DNA of 62,674 nucleotides, taken from contig LUZK01000007.1 of NCBI GenBank assembly GCA_001603595.1, forward strand, positions 1 through 62,674, read 5' to 3'. The position numbers and the translations under genes are program-made. The notes beneath the pieces were generated by a model. It was not told the DNA's origin. It saw only the letters and a list, made by a program, of their open reading frames with translations, and did not search any database. Positions 9,101 through 17,955 of this stretch are shown here, piece by piece. The stretch is from Bacteroidales bacterium Bact_19 (GTDB lineage Bacteria > Bacteroidota > Bacteroidia > Bacteroidales > ML635J-15). Numbering within the stretch: position 1 is the stretch's first letter; each line of letters starts with the position of its first letter.

Positions 9101-10766
9101 ATTCAACTATTCATGGGGGTCACCTACAAATGTTTATGATGGATTATGTGCCGGAATTTACACTTTAACTATTACTGATATAATTGGATGTAATGTTAAT
9201 ACTTCTTTTGTAATTACTCAACCAACACCTCTAACTTATACTACTGAAAGTGAGCCTGCAACCTGCTATGGATATACTGATGGTGTGGCAACAATTTATG
9301 TACAGGGATCAGTACCACCATACACTTATTTATGGCCAAATGGGCACAACACTAACACTCTTACCACAGGAGCAGGAACTTACACAGTAACTGTAACTGA
9401 TTATAATGAATGCCGTGTCACTGCACAAATAACTATTAACCAGCCAACTCCTATATATGTAACTCCTATCCCCAACAGAACTATCTGTCAGGGACAAACA
9501 ACAACACTTTCTGCACAGGCAACTGGAGGTACTCCTTATGCAGGCGGAGTCTATGACTTCAGATGGACAGGTAGTGACGGGAGCATTTATAATTCAAATA
9601 TTTATGAAGCATCTCCAACTCATACAACAACTTACAATCTTGTTGTTACAGATTCTCATGGATGTACAGGCTCACCGGCTCCCGTAACAGTAATAGTGAA
9701 TCCACCACTCGACATTCTTTCGGTAGTTACAAGTAACGACACAATTTGTCCAGGCGATCCTGCAATAATTTATGTAGATGCTATTGGTGGTAATGGAGGA
9801 CCTTATATTATGACCTTACAAGACGGAAGAGTTGTAGCAACTCCATTCACTGTAACTCCTGAAGAAACAACTATGTTTGTAATTACTCTTGCCGATATGT
9901 GCGGAACACCTCCTGTAAAAGACTCAATTCTTATAAATGTTAGACCAAAACCAGGAAATATATTTGTAGCCGACAAGGTAGAAGGTTGTCCTCCACTTAC
10001 AATTCAATTTAACGAAAATTCTCCGGACAGAGGACAAACTTATCTATGGGAATTTGGAGATAATGGATTTGCAACGGTTAAAAATCCTCTTTACACCTAT
10101 ACAAAAGAAGGGGCTTATAGTGTTAGCCTTGAAGTTACCGATAATTTCGGTTGTAAACATAAAAGAACTGTAGAAAATATGATCATGGTTTACACTCCGC
10201 CAAAAGCTAATTTCGTTGCTGATCCAGAAGTTGTTTCTATGCTTTCCGGCGAAGTAAAATTCATCAATCACTCTACAAATGCCGTTAGATATTTCTGGTT
10301 CTTCGGTGATGGAGACAGCTCCATGTTTGCAGAGCCAAGACATGTATTTAAAAACATTGGAGAATATGATGTAATGCTAATTGCAGAATCTTCTCGCTAT
10401 TGTCATGATACTGTAACAAAGAAAGTTATCGTTGAAAATCAATTCGCATTCTATATTCCAACTTCATTTACTCCGAACGGAGACGGTGTTAATGACTGCT
10501 TTAGACCTTGCGGAAATGGAATAAGCAAGCAGGATTTCAAATTTGTAGTTTACGACCGCTGGGGTAATCCGGTATTCTCTACCGAAAAATATGATCCATC
10601 TGCTCCATGCGATGCTTGTACCGATGGAGCTTGGGATGGTACTCGCGGTAATCGTATGAAAGGAGACCCGATTTTACCAAATGGCACTTATCATTGGTAC
10701 TGCGAATTTAAAGACTGGAATGGAACTATATATCAAAAACATGGGACAGTCCAACTAATAAGATAA
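6195..10766 (+). CDS. Giant T9SS-exported surface protein: CUB, P-domain-like, SprB and PKD domains, gliding-type CTD
   Basis: From the ATG at 6195 the product is 1,523 residues; an alternative ATG 18 bases upstream overlaps the previous gene. In order I see a signal peptide (MKKIVLLVSFALLYSVAFSQ), a CUB-like domain (about 35-140), a proprotein-convertase P-domain-like region (about 285-460) with paired cysteines and the motif GDLDMWITCPNG, several SprB-type repeats (about 710-1085, each ending in an LxAGxYxxTVTDxxGC-like motif), PKD-type domains (about 1265-1410; WEFGDNG and WFFGDGDS), and a gliding-motility-associated C-terminal domain beginning PTSFTPNGDGVND. That last domain is a type B sorting signal for the type IX secretion system. 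Similar proteins act as adhesins in surface attachment or gliding. Confidence 0.88.
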   Translation: MKKIVLLVSFALLYSVAFSQTYLMNASTNGTTINTCSGTLYDSGGANGNYSNNENYYLTICSSIPGGHVQLTFTQFQLESSTFDWMTIYDGPNQFSPVLVNQQGSTSLLNQTVTATGSCLTIWFRTDGSVTYAGFAATISCNFPCQNFTVDLISPTLPVLPDTAVYTCPNTGAQFIVQGNYPNSGQNYPQSDATTTFTWYVTTVQQTTYSGQGMTTLPYNFNTPGGTYITFTATDINGCEYIYPDDILVYVSVPPTFVGTSADQTIICPGEEVNFEGFVQVEEWVVQIPDIINECFCADDDHYQQPQCAEFVQTAFAPGQVITSVNDIESICMMLEHSYIGDLDMWITCPNGQTMYFITYPNNCGLTYFGQPVDNDNLPCTNQANWGVLYHYCWTPTATQTIPQACPSYSTMPSGNYAPVQPWTNLIGCPVNGTWQVCFRDNLYSDDGVVCDFELHFSPNILPSPGNMWSFQNTYDPNLFVWSGDGVNPNSGGTATAYPTTSGDQIFTFSATDDFGCTYDTTLVVHVRAQDDPVCCAQPDAFAGPDDHVCTNTYNFHATLQQGNTGQWSLVSGPGTVSWQNQNSPNATVTVSQWGVYEFEWREINGPPTCFDTDSVIVEFYPVPTTTFTYTPILCYGNTTNITYTGNVGPTATYNWNFGNGTVHSGSGQGPYVISWTDVGNNTVTLQVSANGCDSPDTLVNIYNPPALTHTLILEDDPCFNSCRGRAQIHVTGGTLPYTYSWASPTNILPNLCAGNYQITVTDNNGCTTGQNFAINQPPELLITNEVTQNLSCYQSNDGFIEITTSGGTGNHTFIWFDSPVSSNVRTGLSAGTYFLTITDENDCQITQQYTITQPDQLVTTISPNTAICEGQTTVISSNAVGGTEPYRYFWDDGTGVFQAGPSLTLAPSETTTFTLYVLDANDCLSNTVSMTVTVSPLMVIDHVNIQNNRCYNSCDGRAEVLMTGGIPPFNYSWGSPTNVYDGLCAGIYTLTITDIIGCNVNTSFVITQPTPLTYTTESEPATCYGYTDGVATIYVQGSVPPYTYLWPNGHNTNTLTTGAGTYTVTVTDYNECRVTAQITINQPTPIYVTPIPNRTICQGQTTTLSAQATGGTPYAGGVYDFRWTGSDGSIYNSNIYEASPTHTTTYNLVVTDSHGCTGSPAPVTVIVNPPLDILSVVTSNDTICPGDPAIIYVDAIGGNGGPYIMTLQDGRVVATPFTVTPEETTMFVITLADMCGTPPVKDSILINVRPKPGNIFVADKVEGCPPLTIQFNENSPDRGQTYLWEFGDNGFATVKNPLYTYTKEGAYSVSLEVTDNFGCKHKRTVENMIMVYTPPKANFVADPEVVSMLSGEVKFINHSTNAVRYFWFFGDGDSSMFAEPRHVFKNIGEYDVMLIAESSRYCHDTVTKKVIVENQFAFYIPTSFTPNGDGVNDCFRPCGNGISKQDFKFVVYDRWGNPVFSTEKYDPSAPCDACTDGAWDGTRGNRMKGDPILPNGTYHWYCEFKDWNGTIYQKHGTVQLIR

Positions 10767-10800
10767 CCAAAAAAGCCCGAAAATTCGGGCTTTTTTGGTT
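10765..10800. terminator. Bidirectional terminator between convergent genes
   Basis: Two perfectly complementary 17-base arms (AACCAAAAAAGCCCGAA and its complement) flank a 2-base centre. With A and T runs on opposite sides it can stop transcription from both the giant surface-protein gene and the convergent minus-strand gene. Confidence 0.9.
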
Positions 10801-10816
10801 ATACCATTTTATTGAT

Positions 10817-11332
10817 TTAGTACAAAGTCTTAATTTCTTCCTTAATAAAATTTATTGCTTCCTGTGTAGGAGATTTTTCCATTTCAATAAGCTTTTCAAA
10901 AATGTTTTGACTGAGTTTTATTGCTAAATCAGTAGGTGAACATTCTTCAGCAGCAGAATTTATAAGTTTAATAGTTTTTTCTTTTGCGATTTTTACCTGC
11001 TCCCATGCATCAATAGAAAGGTATAATTGCTGAGAAAGATTATGTTCGAACTCACTCCTGATAGTAATTAGCATTTCTTTTTGAAGCTGCTGTACTGTCA
11101 TGTTGGGAGTTTGTAACCTCATAATAATACTGTTTGGAGAAATTCTTTCCAAAAATAATATCACTCGTTCATAAGCTTGTAAACGAATTGGAGTAATAGT
11201 TTTTTGATTTTGCAAGATAATTTGAACTCTTCGGTTTTCATTTTCTTTCTGTAAAACAGTTTTTAAAACATAATAAGCTGTAATAAAAACAATCAGAGAT
11301 GGAATTGTGATTTTTAAAATTTCTAAAAACAT
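10817..11332 (-). CDS. Conserved Bacteroidetes membrane-anchored protein, unknown function
   Basis: The 171-residue product has one N-terminal membrane segment (about residues 7-23, TIPSLIVFITAYYVL) followed by a long alpha-helical, charged cytosolic region with likely coiled-coil stretches around residues 27-60 and 85-130. It resembles an uncharacterised single-pass family often found in Bacteroidetes; I recall no tested function. It is divergent from the aminotransferase gene (91 bases between starts) and convergent with the giant surface-protein gene, separated by a shared terminator. There is no enzymatic motif. Confidence 0.7.
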   Translation of the reverse strand: MFLEILKITIPSLIVFITAYYVLKTVLQKENENRRVQIILQNQKTITPIRLQAYERVILFLERISPNSIIMRLQTPNMTVQQLQKEMLITIRSEFEHNLSQQLYLSIDAWEQVKIAKEKTIKLINSAAEECSPTDLAIKLSQNIFEKLIEMEKSPTQEAINFIKEEIKTLY

Positions 11333-11423
11333 AATGTTAAATTTTTAAAGTTTATGCTGTACAATATTATTATAATTCTGAATAACTTACTATTTTAGCA
11401 TAAAAAAAATTAAAACTTTTTAT

Positions 11424-12617
11424 ATGGAACATATTTCAAGGCGTGTTAGAGAAATGGCCACCTCGGCAACACTTGCAATGGCTCAAAAGAGCAGGGAATT
11501 AAAAAGTCAGGGGATTGATGTTATTAACCTCAGCATAGGTGAACCCGATTTTGATACTCCCACTCATATCAAAGAAGCTGCAAAAATAGCTATTGATGAA
11601 AATTACACACATTATCCTCCTGTAGCAGGTTATGACTCGTTACGCGAAGCCATTGTTAAAAAATTTGAGAGAGAAAATAATTTAACATTCACTAAAAATC
11701 AAATTGTTGTATCTACAGGAGCAAAACATTCAATAATAAATGTATTTTTATCCATTCTCGATCCTGGAGACGAAGTTATTGTTCCAGCTCCTTATTGGGT
11801 AAGCTATGTTGATATGGTTCGTCTTGCAGAAGGCACGCCTGTAGTAATTAAATGCGGAATTGAATCTGATTTTAAAATGACGGCTCAACAACTCGAAGAA
11901 CACATTACTCCAAATACAAGAGCAATAATTTTTAGTTCTCCTTCAAATCCTACCGGGAAATTATATTCCCGTGAAGAATTAGCCTCTATTGCAGCTGTAA
12001 TTGCAAAATATCCTCAAATTATTGTTATTTCTGATGAAATTTATGAACATATAAATTTTGTTGGAAAACATGAAAGCATAGCTCAATTTGAAGAAATCAG
12101 AGATCGCGTTGTAATTATTAATGGTGTTTCGAAAGGCTATGCAATGACAGGATGGAGAATCGGGTACATTGGAGCTCCTGTTTGGATTGCCAAAGCAGTA
12201 GAAAAATTACAAGGTCAATTTACTTCAGGAGCATGTACTATTGCTCAAAAGGCAAGTGAAGCAGCTCTTAATGCAGGAAATCAATCCTGTCTGGAAATGA
12301 CTGCCATTTTCAAAAAAAGAAGAGACCTTGTTATTGATTTACTAAAGGAAATTCCCGGACTTAAAATTAATATCCCCGAAGGAGCATTTTATGTATTTCC
12401 CGACATCTCGGAATATATCGGAAAATCAGCTTCAGGATATACTATTACCGATGGAGACAGCTTAGCCATGTATCTCCTTGAAAAAGCAAATGTTGCCTGT
12501 GTAGGAGGAAATTCTTTCGGTTCGCCTGAATGTTTAAGATTATCTTACGCTACAAGTGAGGATCTAATTATTGAATCAATAAAACGTATAAAAGTAGCTC
12601 TTTCTGAACTAAAATAA
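11424..12617 (+). CDS. PLP-dependent class I aminotransferase (aspartate aminotransferase-like)
   Basis: The 397-residue enzyme matches fold-type I aspartate aminotransferases of the Ib subgroup in length and motifs: NLSIGEPDFDTP near 35, the YTHYPPVAGYDSLREAI segment near 61-76, SSPSNPTGKLYS near 171, SDEIYEHI near 203, the PLP Schiff-base lysine Lys237 in GVSKGYAMTGWR, and the substrate-carboxylate arginine in CLRLSYA near the C-terminus. It most likely interconverts aspartate and oxaloacetate with glutamate/2-oxoglutarate. Relatives also act on aromatic amino acids or prephenate, so the specificity is inferred. It is monocistronic, with its own terminator. Confidence 0.88.
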   Translation: MEHISRRVREMATSATLAMAQKSRELKSQGIDVINLSIGEPDFDTPTHIKEAAKIAIDENYTHYPPVAGYDSLREAIVKKFERENNLTFTKNQIVVSTGAKHSIINVFLSILDPGDEVIVPAPYWVSYVDMVRLAEGTPVVIKCGIESDFKMTAQQLEEHITPNTRAIIFSSPSNPTGKLYSREELASIAAVIAKYPQIIVISDEIYEHINFVGKHESIAQFEEIRDRVVIINGVSKGYAMTGWRIGYIGAPVWIAKAVEKLQGQFTSGACTIAQKASEAALNAGNQSCLEMTAIFKKRRDLVIDLLKEIPGLKINIPEGAFYVFPDISEYIGKSASGYTITDGDSLAMYLLEKANVACVGGNSFGSPECLRLSYATSEDLIIESIKRIKVALSELK

Positions 12618-12643
12618 AAAGCGGAAATTTCCGCTTTTTTTGT
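12616..12643 (+). terminator. Rho-independent terminator after the aminotransferase
   Basis: Perfect 12-bp arms (AAAAAGCGGAAA with TTTCCGCTTTTT) with no separate loop bases are followed by further T residues, directly after the stop codon. Confidence 0.85.
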
Positions 12644-12672
12644 TTTTTTATTTTACAAAATTTGTAACTTTG
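12639..12672 (+). promoter_or_regulatory. Probable promoter of the propeller/SprB giant protein
   Basis: A consensus -7 element TAACTTTG lies at 12665-12672, 36 bases before the ATG. The best -33 candidate, TTTG at 12639-12642, is 22 bases upstream, slightly wider than the usual 19-21. Confidence 0.5.
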
Positions 12673-12708
12673 CTATGTTAAGCATTAAATTTTAATAATT
12701 TTAAAACT

Positions 12709-15700
12709 ATGTTAAAACGAATCATTTTTTTATGTTTTGCTTTTATAGCAGCAAACAATATTTATTCGCAAAAATTCGAATATTATAAATTTGAACCGGC
12801 ACTGGTAGATGACAATGTAAGGAGCCTCGAAACAGACATTACTGGTAATATATGGATAGGCACAACAGGAGGAATTACAAAATTTGATGGGATAAATTTC
12901 ACATCATACACTACAAGCCAAGGACTTGGTGGCAATATAATTTATGATATTCATGCTCACTCATCAGGACTTGTTTATGCCGCCACTTCGGGTGGTCTTT
13001 CTGTTTTTAACGGAACTACATGGTTAAACTATACCGTCGGGGATGGTCTTCCTTCTAATAATGTTTGGTGTGTAACCGAAGACCTGAACGGCGATATTTG
13101 GATTGGAACTTCTGATGTTGGAATTTCTCATTACAATGGAACTTATTGGGAATCTTACTCAACATCATCAGGACTTATATCAAATACAATTAAAGTTATT
13201 TTTGCCGACAGAAATGGCAACATCTGGTGTGGTGCCGGGAACGGTGTTTCTATGTTTGACGGGACTAATTTCAAAAACTTCAATACAAGTAACGGATTAC
13301 CGGGACCAATAATTAACGACATCATTCAACTCGATAACGGTAATATTGCAATTGCAACCAATAACGGAATTTCAATATATAACTTCCACAACTTCACAAA
13401 TATTACTACGGCACAAGGATTGCCAGGAGCAAACGTGCTTTGCCTGAAACAAGACTTTAATCAAAATTTGTTAATCGGGACTTCTTCCGGATTTACAATT
13501 TACAACTGGACTAATTTTCAGACATATACTACTGATAACGGATTGTCAAATAATATTGTAAATAAAATAACAATATCAAAATCACCGGCTCAAAATCAGG
13601 TTTGGATTGCCAGTCCTTTTAATGGAGTTAGTGTTTTTGATAATAACAATACTTTTGTTATTTATCGGACAAATAAAAATCTCGTAAATGACAATGTTAC
13701 AACTATCTTTAACGATAATGACATTACATGGATTGGTACAGCAAACGGGTTAAATAAAGTAAAAGAACAAAATTGGAGAACTTTTACAACAAACGATGGA
13801 CTTTCTACTAATTACATTACCGCTATTCATAAAGACTCCCAAAACAATATCTGGGTTGGTACTGTTAATGGGGTAAACAAAATTTCAGGATTATCAATTA
13901 CTAAAATTCTCACGGCTCATGGGTTAACACATCCTTATGTTACAAGTATTACATCTGACGAAACAGGAAAAGTATATGTAGCTACATTAGATAATATTAC
14001 TATTATAGAAAACGGTTTGGTTATTGACACGATAAGTCCAGATGATGGATTGGCAGATACTGCTGTTAACATTGTTCATTATCAAGACGGACTGTTGTGG
14101 ATTATGACAGATGAAGCAATTCAATATTATGATGGAATCAGCTTTACTGATGCCACCAATTTAGGATGTGCAACACCTCTAACCGCTTCAGGAGGAAAGT
14201 CTGTGAATTCAACCGCTTTCACTGCCTTAGGCGATAATAATGCTTTAAGAATTTACAACACTAGTGTTTTACTTTATAACTGTTACACACACCCATACCA
14301 GAATATTGCTACAATAAATTCTATTGTTGAACATAGCACCGGACTTTTCTGTTCTTTTGATAACGGTGAAATAAAAAGATTATCATCATCAACATACAAT
14401 TGGGAAGATTTTAACATTTCTTACCCTGGACTTAATCCTTTGTTTATTCCAAGTTTTATTTCAAAAGATAATAATCCAAATTATTTATGGATAGGATCTG
14501 ATAATATGGGATTAGCAAAAGCATGCCTGACGTGCAACCAAAACCTAACACTGACAACAATATCACCAAGTTGCTACAATTCTGCAAACGGACAAATTAG
14601 TATTTCATCGCCCGCAGGAACAAATTACTCTATTGACAATGGTCAAAATTGGCAAGCCTCAGCAACATTCTCAGGACTTAAAGGAGGATATTATCACATC
14701 TTAGTTCAAAATGCAACTTCAGAAATTATTGCGGACAGCATATATTATTTAAATCATTATTCCAGTTCTATAGCCGATGCTCATATTTCAATTACACAAA
14801 TCAACTGTTTCGGAAATGCAAACGGATCAATAGAATTAACATACATATTGCCGGCTACTCACATCTGGGAAAACATGGATAATTCAACATTCCTTAGAAC
14901 AAATCTTAATCCAGGTAATTATAGCGTTACTGTTACAGATGGTGCCGGCTGCTCAAAAATTTTAAGCAACACAATTGTTCAACCAACAGAACTTTCGGTA
15001 AGTGAAAATCACACAAATATTAATTGTTATGGATCCAATAACGGACAGATACAATTAAATTTCTCAGGAGGAATGCCACCATATTCCGTTATATGGTCAT
15101 CAGGACAAACAACAGCTTCTATTTCAAACCTTTCAGAAGGAAACTATAGTTATACCGTTAGCGACAACAATTCTTGTGTAAAAACAGGCACTGTATATAT
15201 AAGTGAACCTGATGAATTAAATGTTATTGCTAATGTTACTATTAATGAATGCTATGGCGATTTGAATGGAAGTATAGAGATTTCAATTACAGGAGGTGTC
15301 CCAAACTACAATGTTTCGTGGACGCCAAATACTTATGTAAGTGGCAATAATATAATTAATGCTCCGGCAGGTACATACAACCTACAAGTTGTTGATGCCA
15401 ACAATTGTACTTTTAATAGTCAATACACCATTAATGAGCCACAAGGTATTACTATCAGTAATATTAACTTAAGTCATGTACTGTGTTATGGAGAGTCAAC
15501 CGGCAGTATTACTTATAATGTTAGCGGAGGCTTCGGAGATTTATCTTTCGTATGGACTAAAGATGAAATTCCCGGAACTTATGCTACAACCCAAAATCTT
15601 ACCAACATTCCTTCAGGAACATATCATTTGACAATTACCGACGCAAACAATTGCAGCAGTTCATACAATTTTACAATTAATCAATCTCCTGAGCTGGTAA

Positions 15701-17214
15701 CAAATATTACAGTAACTCCCATTTCCTGTGCCGGCAATGAAGATGGTCAACTTCTTGCAACTGTAACAGGTGGTTCGGGTATTATCAGTGCATACTTGTG
15801 GTACAATAGTCAGAACCAGGTTATAGGAGTTACTCCCCACATTACCGGACTTGGAGCAGGCGATTACTATGTTGTGGTGAGAGACAGTTATTATTGCTAC
15901 GATACTGCTTATGCCTCTTTGACCCAATCTACTCCGCATGTTTATGAAGTTATCACCAATAATGCAAGCTGCTTTGGCAAAAACGACGGTTCAATTCAAA
16001 TCATCATTGACGGAGGCAACGGACAAGGATTTAACTTTAACTGGTATAACGGAGTGGCAGGAAATACAAACATTGCGAATAATCTTGTTGCCGGAACTTA
16101 TTCTGTAACAATTACGGATCCTACAAATTGTGTTGAAATACTACAAGGCACAGTTACTCAACCACCAATGCAGGATATTGGAGCTTTCAACCAACAAGAA
16201 GTTATCTGTTATGGAAACAGTATTATTCTTAACCCCGGAAATTTTGTATCATACCAATGGAGCACGGGAGAAACATCACCAACAATTACAGTATTTAATG
16301 AAGGTTTATATTACGTAAGAGTGATTGATGCTAACGGATGTCATCTTGGAGATACTGTTTTGATTTTTGTGAGCACTGTTTATAACAATGAAAAATTAAA
16401 TATTGCCACAGTAACCAATGACAACAAAGTAAAACTTATTTGGAATAAAACTCCTAATCAAGGAACAGAATATTTTAAAATTTACAAAGAAATTAACAGC
16501 AATTATGTTCCTGTAGCTTCAATACCATACAATCAGCCGGCAATTTTTATTGATAATGATGCTATTGCTAACGAGTTTCCTCATAGCTATAAATTAAGTG
16601 TAGTAGATTCATGTGGAGCCGAAAGTTCATTCTCGCCATTACACAAAACCATGAAATTAGAAGCTGTACATGACAATAATTCCGTATGTTACTTAAATTG
16701 GAGCCCATATGAAGGTTTCTTTGTTGTTTATTATTATATAATGAAAGGTAATAGTCCAGATAATCTTCAAGTTTTTGATTCTGTTTTATACAATCAGTAC
16801 AATTACATTCAAATGAATCCGAATCCTAATGGTACATACTACAGAATTAAAGTTAAACGTATTGACGGAAGTTACCCGGGTGATGGTAACTATTACAACG
16901 AAGCTTATTCTAACATAGTTTTCTGTCAGAATCCGACCGGATTGGTTCTAAATCCTATAAATGCACAACAAATTTATCCGAATCCATTCATTGATGAGAT
17001 TAATGTTTCGTTCTCCTGTTTCTATGAAGATGATCTTACCTACTCCATTTACGATATTTCCGGTAAGCAGGTATATGCTCCACAAACATTTAAAACTTCA
17101 TACGGGAATAATCACATAAATATTCATGCCGACTTAAAACCCGGACTTTATTTACTGAACATTAAATTTAGCGATCGTGTATATAACTACAGAATAGTTA
17201 AAATGCAAGAATGA
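12709..17214 (+). CDS. Giant T9SS-exported protein: regulator-type beta-propeller, SprB repeats, type A CTD
   Basis: The 1,501-residue protein has a signal peptide (residues 1-20, ending NNIYS). It is followed by about eleven propeller blades of the two-component-regulator type (residues 45-475, recurring as NIWIGTxxGxxxFDG), a linker, roughly seven SprB-type repeats (about 690-1155, each with a CxGxxNGxI start and an LxAGxYxxxVxDxxxC end), FN3-like sequence (about 1230-1400) and a C-terminal type A T9SS sorting domain (IYPNPFIDEINV to the end). The propeller normally senses glycans in the periplasmic half of hybrid two-component sensors. Here it has no membrane anchor or kinase, so a secreted glycan-binding or adhesive role is more likely. 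Confidence 0.87.
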   Translation: MLKRIIFLCFAFIAANNIYSQKFEYYKFEPALVDDNVRSLETDITGNIWIGTTGGITKFDGINFTSYTTSQGLGGNIIYDIHAHSSGLVYAATSGGLSVFNGTTWLNYTVGDGLPSNNVWCVTEDLNGDIWIGTSDVGISHYNGTYWESYSTSSGLISNTIKVIFADRNGNIWCGAGNGVSMFDGTNFKNFNTSNGLPGPIINDIIQLDNGNIAIATNNGISIYNFHNFTNITTAQGLPGANVLCLKQDFNQNLLIGTSSGFTIYNWTNFQTYTTDNGLSNNIVNKITISKSPAQNQVWIASPFNGVSVFDNNNTFVIYRTNKNLVNDNVTTIFNDNDITWIGTANGLNKVKEQNWRTFTTNDGLSTNYITAIHKDSQNNIWVGTVNGVNKISGLSITKILTAHGLTHPYVTSITSDETGKVYVATLDNITIIENGLVIDTISPDDGLADTAVNIVHYQDGLLWIMTDEAIQYYDGISFTDATNLGCATPLTASGGKSVNSTAFTALGDNNALRIYNTSVLLYNCYTHPYQNIATINSIVEHSTGLFCSFDNGEIKRLSSSTYNWEDFNISYPGLNPLFIPSFISKDNNPNYLWIGSDNMGLAKACLTCNQNLTLTTISPSCYNSANGQISISSPAGTNYSIDNGQNWQASATFSGLKGGYYHILVQNATSEIIADSIYYLNHYSSSIADAHISITQINCFGNANGSIELTYILPATHIWENMDNSTFLRTNLNPGNYSVTVTDGAGCSKILSNTIVQPTELSVSENHTNINCYGSNNGQIQLNFSGGMPPYSVIWSSGQTTASISNLSEGNYSYTVSDNNSCVKTGTVYISEPDELNVIANVTINECYGDLNGSIEISITGGVPNYNVSWTPNTYVSGNNIINAPAGTYNLQVVDANNCTFNSQYTINEPQGITISNINLSHVLCYGESTGSITYNVSGGFGDLSFVWTKDEIPGTYATTQNLTNIPSGTYHLTITDANNCSSSYNFTINQSPELVTNITVTPISCAGNEDGQLLATVTGGSGIISAYLWYNSQNQVIGVTPHITGLGAGDYYVVVRDSYYCYDTAYASLTQSTPHVYEVITNNASCFGKNDGSIQIIIDGGNGQGFNFNWYNGVAGNTNIANNLVAGTYSVTITDPTNCVEILQGTVTQPPMQDIGAFNQQEVICYGNSIILNPGNFVSYQWSTGETSPTITVFNEGLYYVRVIDANGCHLGDTVLIFVSTVYNNEKLNIATVTNDNKVKLIWNKTPNQGTEYFKIYKEINSNYVPVASIPYNQPAIFIDNDAIANEFPHSYKLSVVDSCGAESSFSPLHKTMKLEAVHDNNSVCYLNWSPYEGFFVVYYYIMKGNSPDNLQVFDSVLYNQYNYIQMNPNPNGTYYRIKVKRIDGSYPGDGNYYNEAYSNIVFCQNPTGLVLNPINAQQIYPNPFIDEINVSFSCFYEDDLTYSIYDISGKQVYAPQTFKTSYGNNHINIHADLKPGLYLLNIKFSDRVYNYRIVKMQE

Positions 17215-17220
17215 TTTTTG

Positions 17221-17955
17221 ATGAGATATAAAATAGAACTTGCATACAAAGGAACGAATTTTCACGGATGGCAACGACAACCTAATGCAACTTCCGTTCA
17301 GGAAGTTTTGGAAAATGCTTTTAAACTTATATTTAAAGACAATATTGAACTAACGGGATGTGGCAGAACCGATACCGGAGTGCATGCAAAATATTATCTT
17401 GCTCATTTCGACTCTAATCTTAAATACTCAAAAGATCAGGTTTACAAGTTAAATTCGTTTTTAAACAATGATATTGTAATTTTCAATATAGAAGAAACTT
17501 CGGATGATTTTCACGCAAGGTTTGATGCTGTATGGAGAGAATACGAATATTTAATTTGTATCAGAAAAGACCCTTTCCTAAATGAATTTTCATGGCAAAT
17601 AAAATTTATGCCGGATATAGAAAAAATAACTCTTGCTGCAAATCAACTCCTTAATTACAATGATTTCACAAGTTTCTCAAAGCTGCATACAGATGTTAAG
17701 ACTAATAATTGCAAAATTCTTAAAGCAGAATTTACTTTAGATAGACACATTATTAAATTTAATATTCGAGCCGACAGGTTTTTAAGAAATATGGTAAGAG
17801 CAATAGTAGGAACACTGATAGATGTTGGATCGGGTAAAATTACAGTAGAAGATTTCTGTCGGATAATAGAATCCAGAGACAGATCACAAGCCGGGCAGTC
17901 GGCCCCGGCTCAGGGACTACACTTAATATATGTTTGTTACTCTAAGGACGTATAG
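17221..17955 (+). CDS. truA: tRNA pseudouridine(38-40) synthase TruA
   Basis: The 244-residue enzyme isomerises uridines 38-40 in the anticodon arm of tRNAs. The catalytic aspartate is Asp51 in GCGRTDTGVHA; the N-terminal YKIELAYKGTNFHGWQRQP motif and the C-terminal RADRFLRNMVRAIVGTLIDVGSG motif are both present. I chose the ATG at 17221; a TTG directly before it would add one residue. It begins 6 bases after the giant propeller protein, an odd partnership that probably reflects read-through. Its last 14 bases overlap the end of the convergent histidine-kinase gene. Confidence 0.95.
   Translation: MRYKIELAYKGTNFHGWQRQPNATSVQEVLENAFKLIFKDNIELTGCGRTDTGVHAKYYLAHFDSNLKYSKDQVYKLNSFLNNDIVIFNIEETSDDFHARFDAVWREYEYLICIRKDPFLNEFSWQIKFMPDIEKITLAANQLLNYNDFTSFSKLHTDVKTNNCKILKAEFTLDRHIIKFNIRADRFLRNMVRAIVGTLIDVGSGKITVEDFCRIIESRDRSQAGQSAPAQGLHLIYVCYSKDV

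Noticed and set aside
12709-17214. Repeats in the giant proteins as CRISPR-like or tandem DNA repeats
   Set aside because: They are diverged protein repeats (propeller blades, SprB) with no constant-length spacers or identical DNA units.
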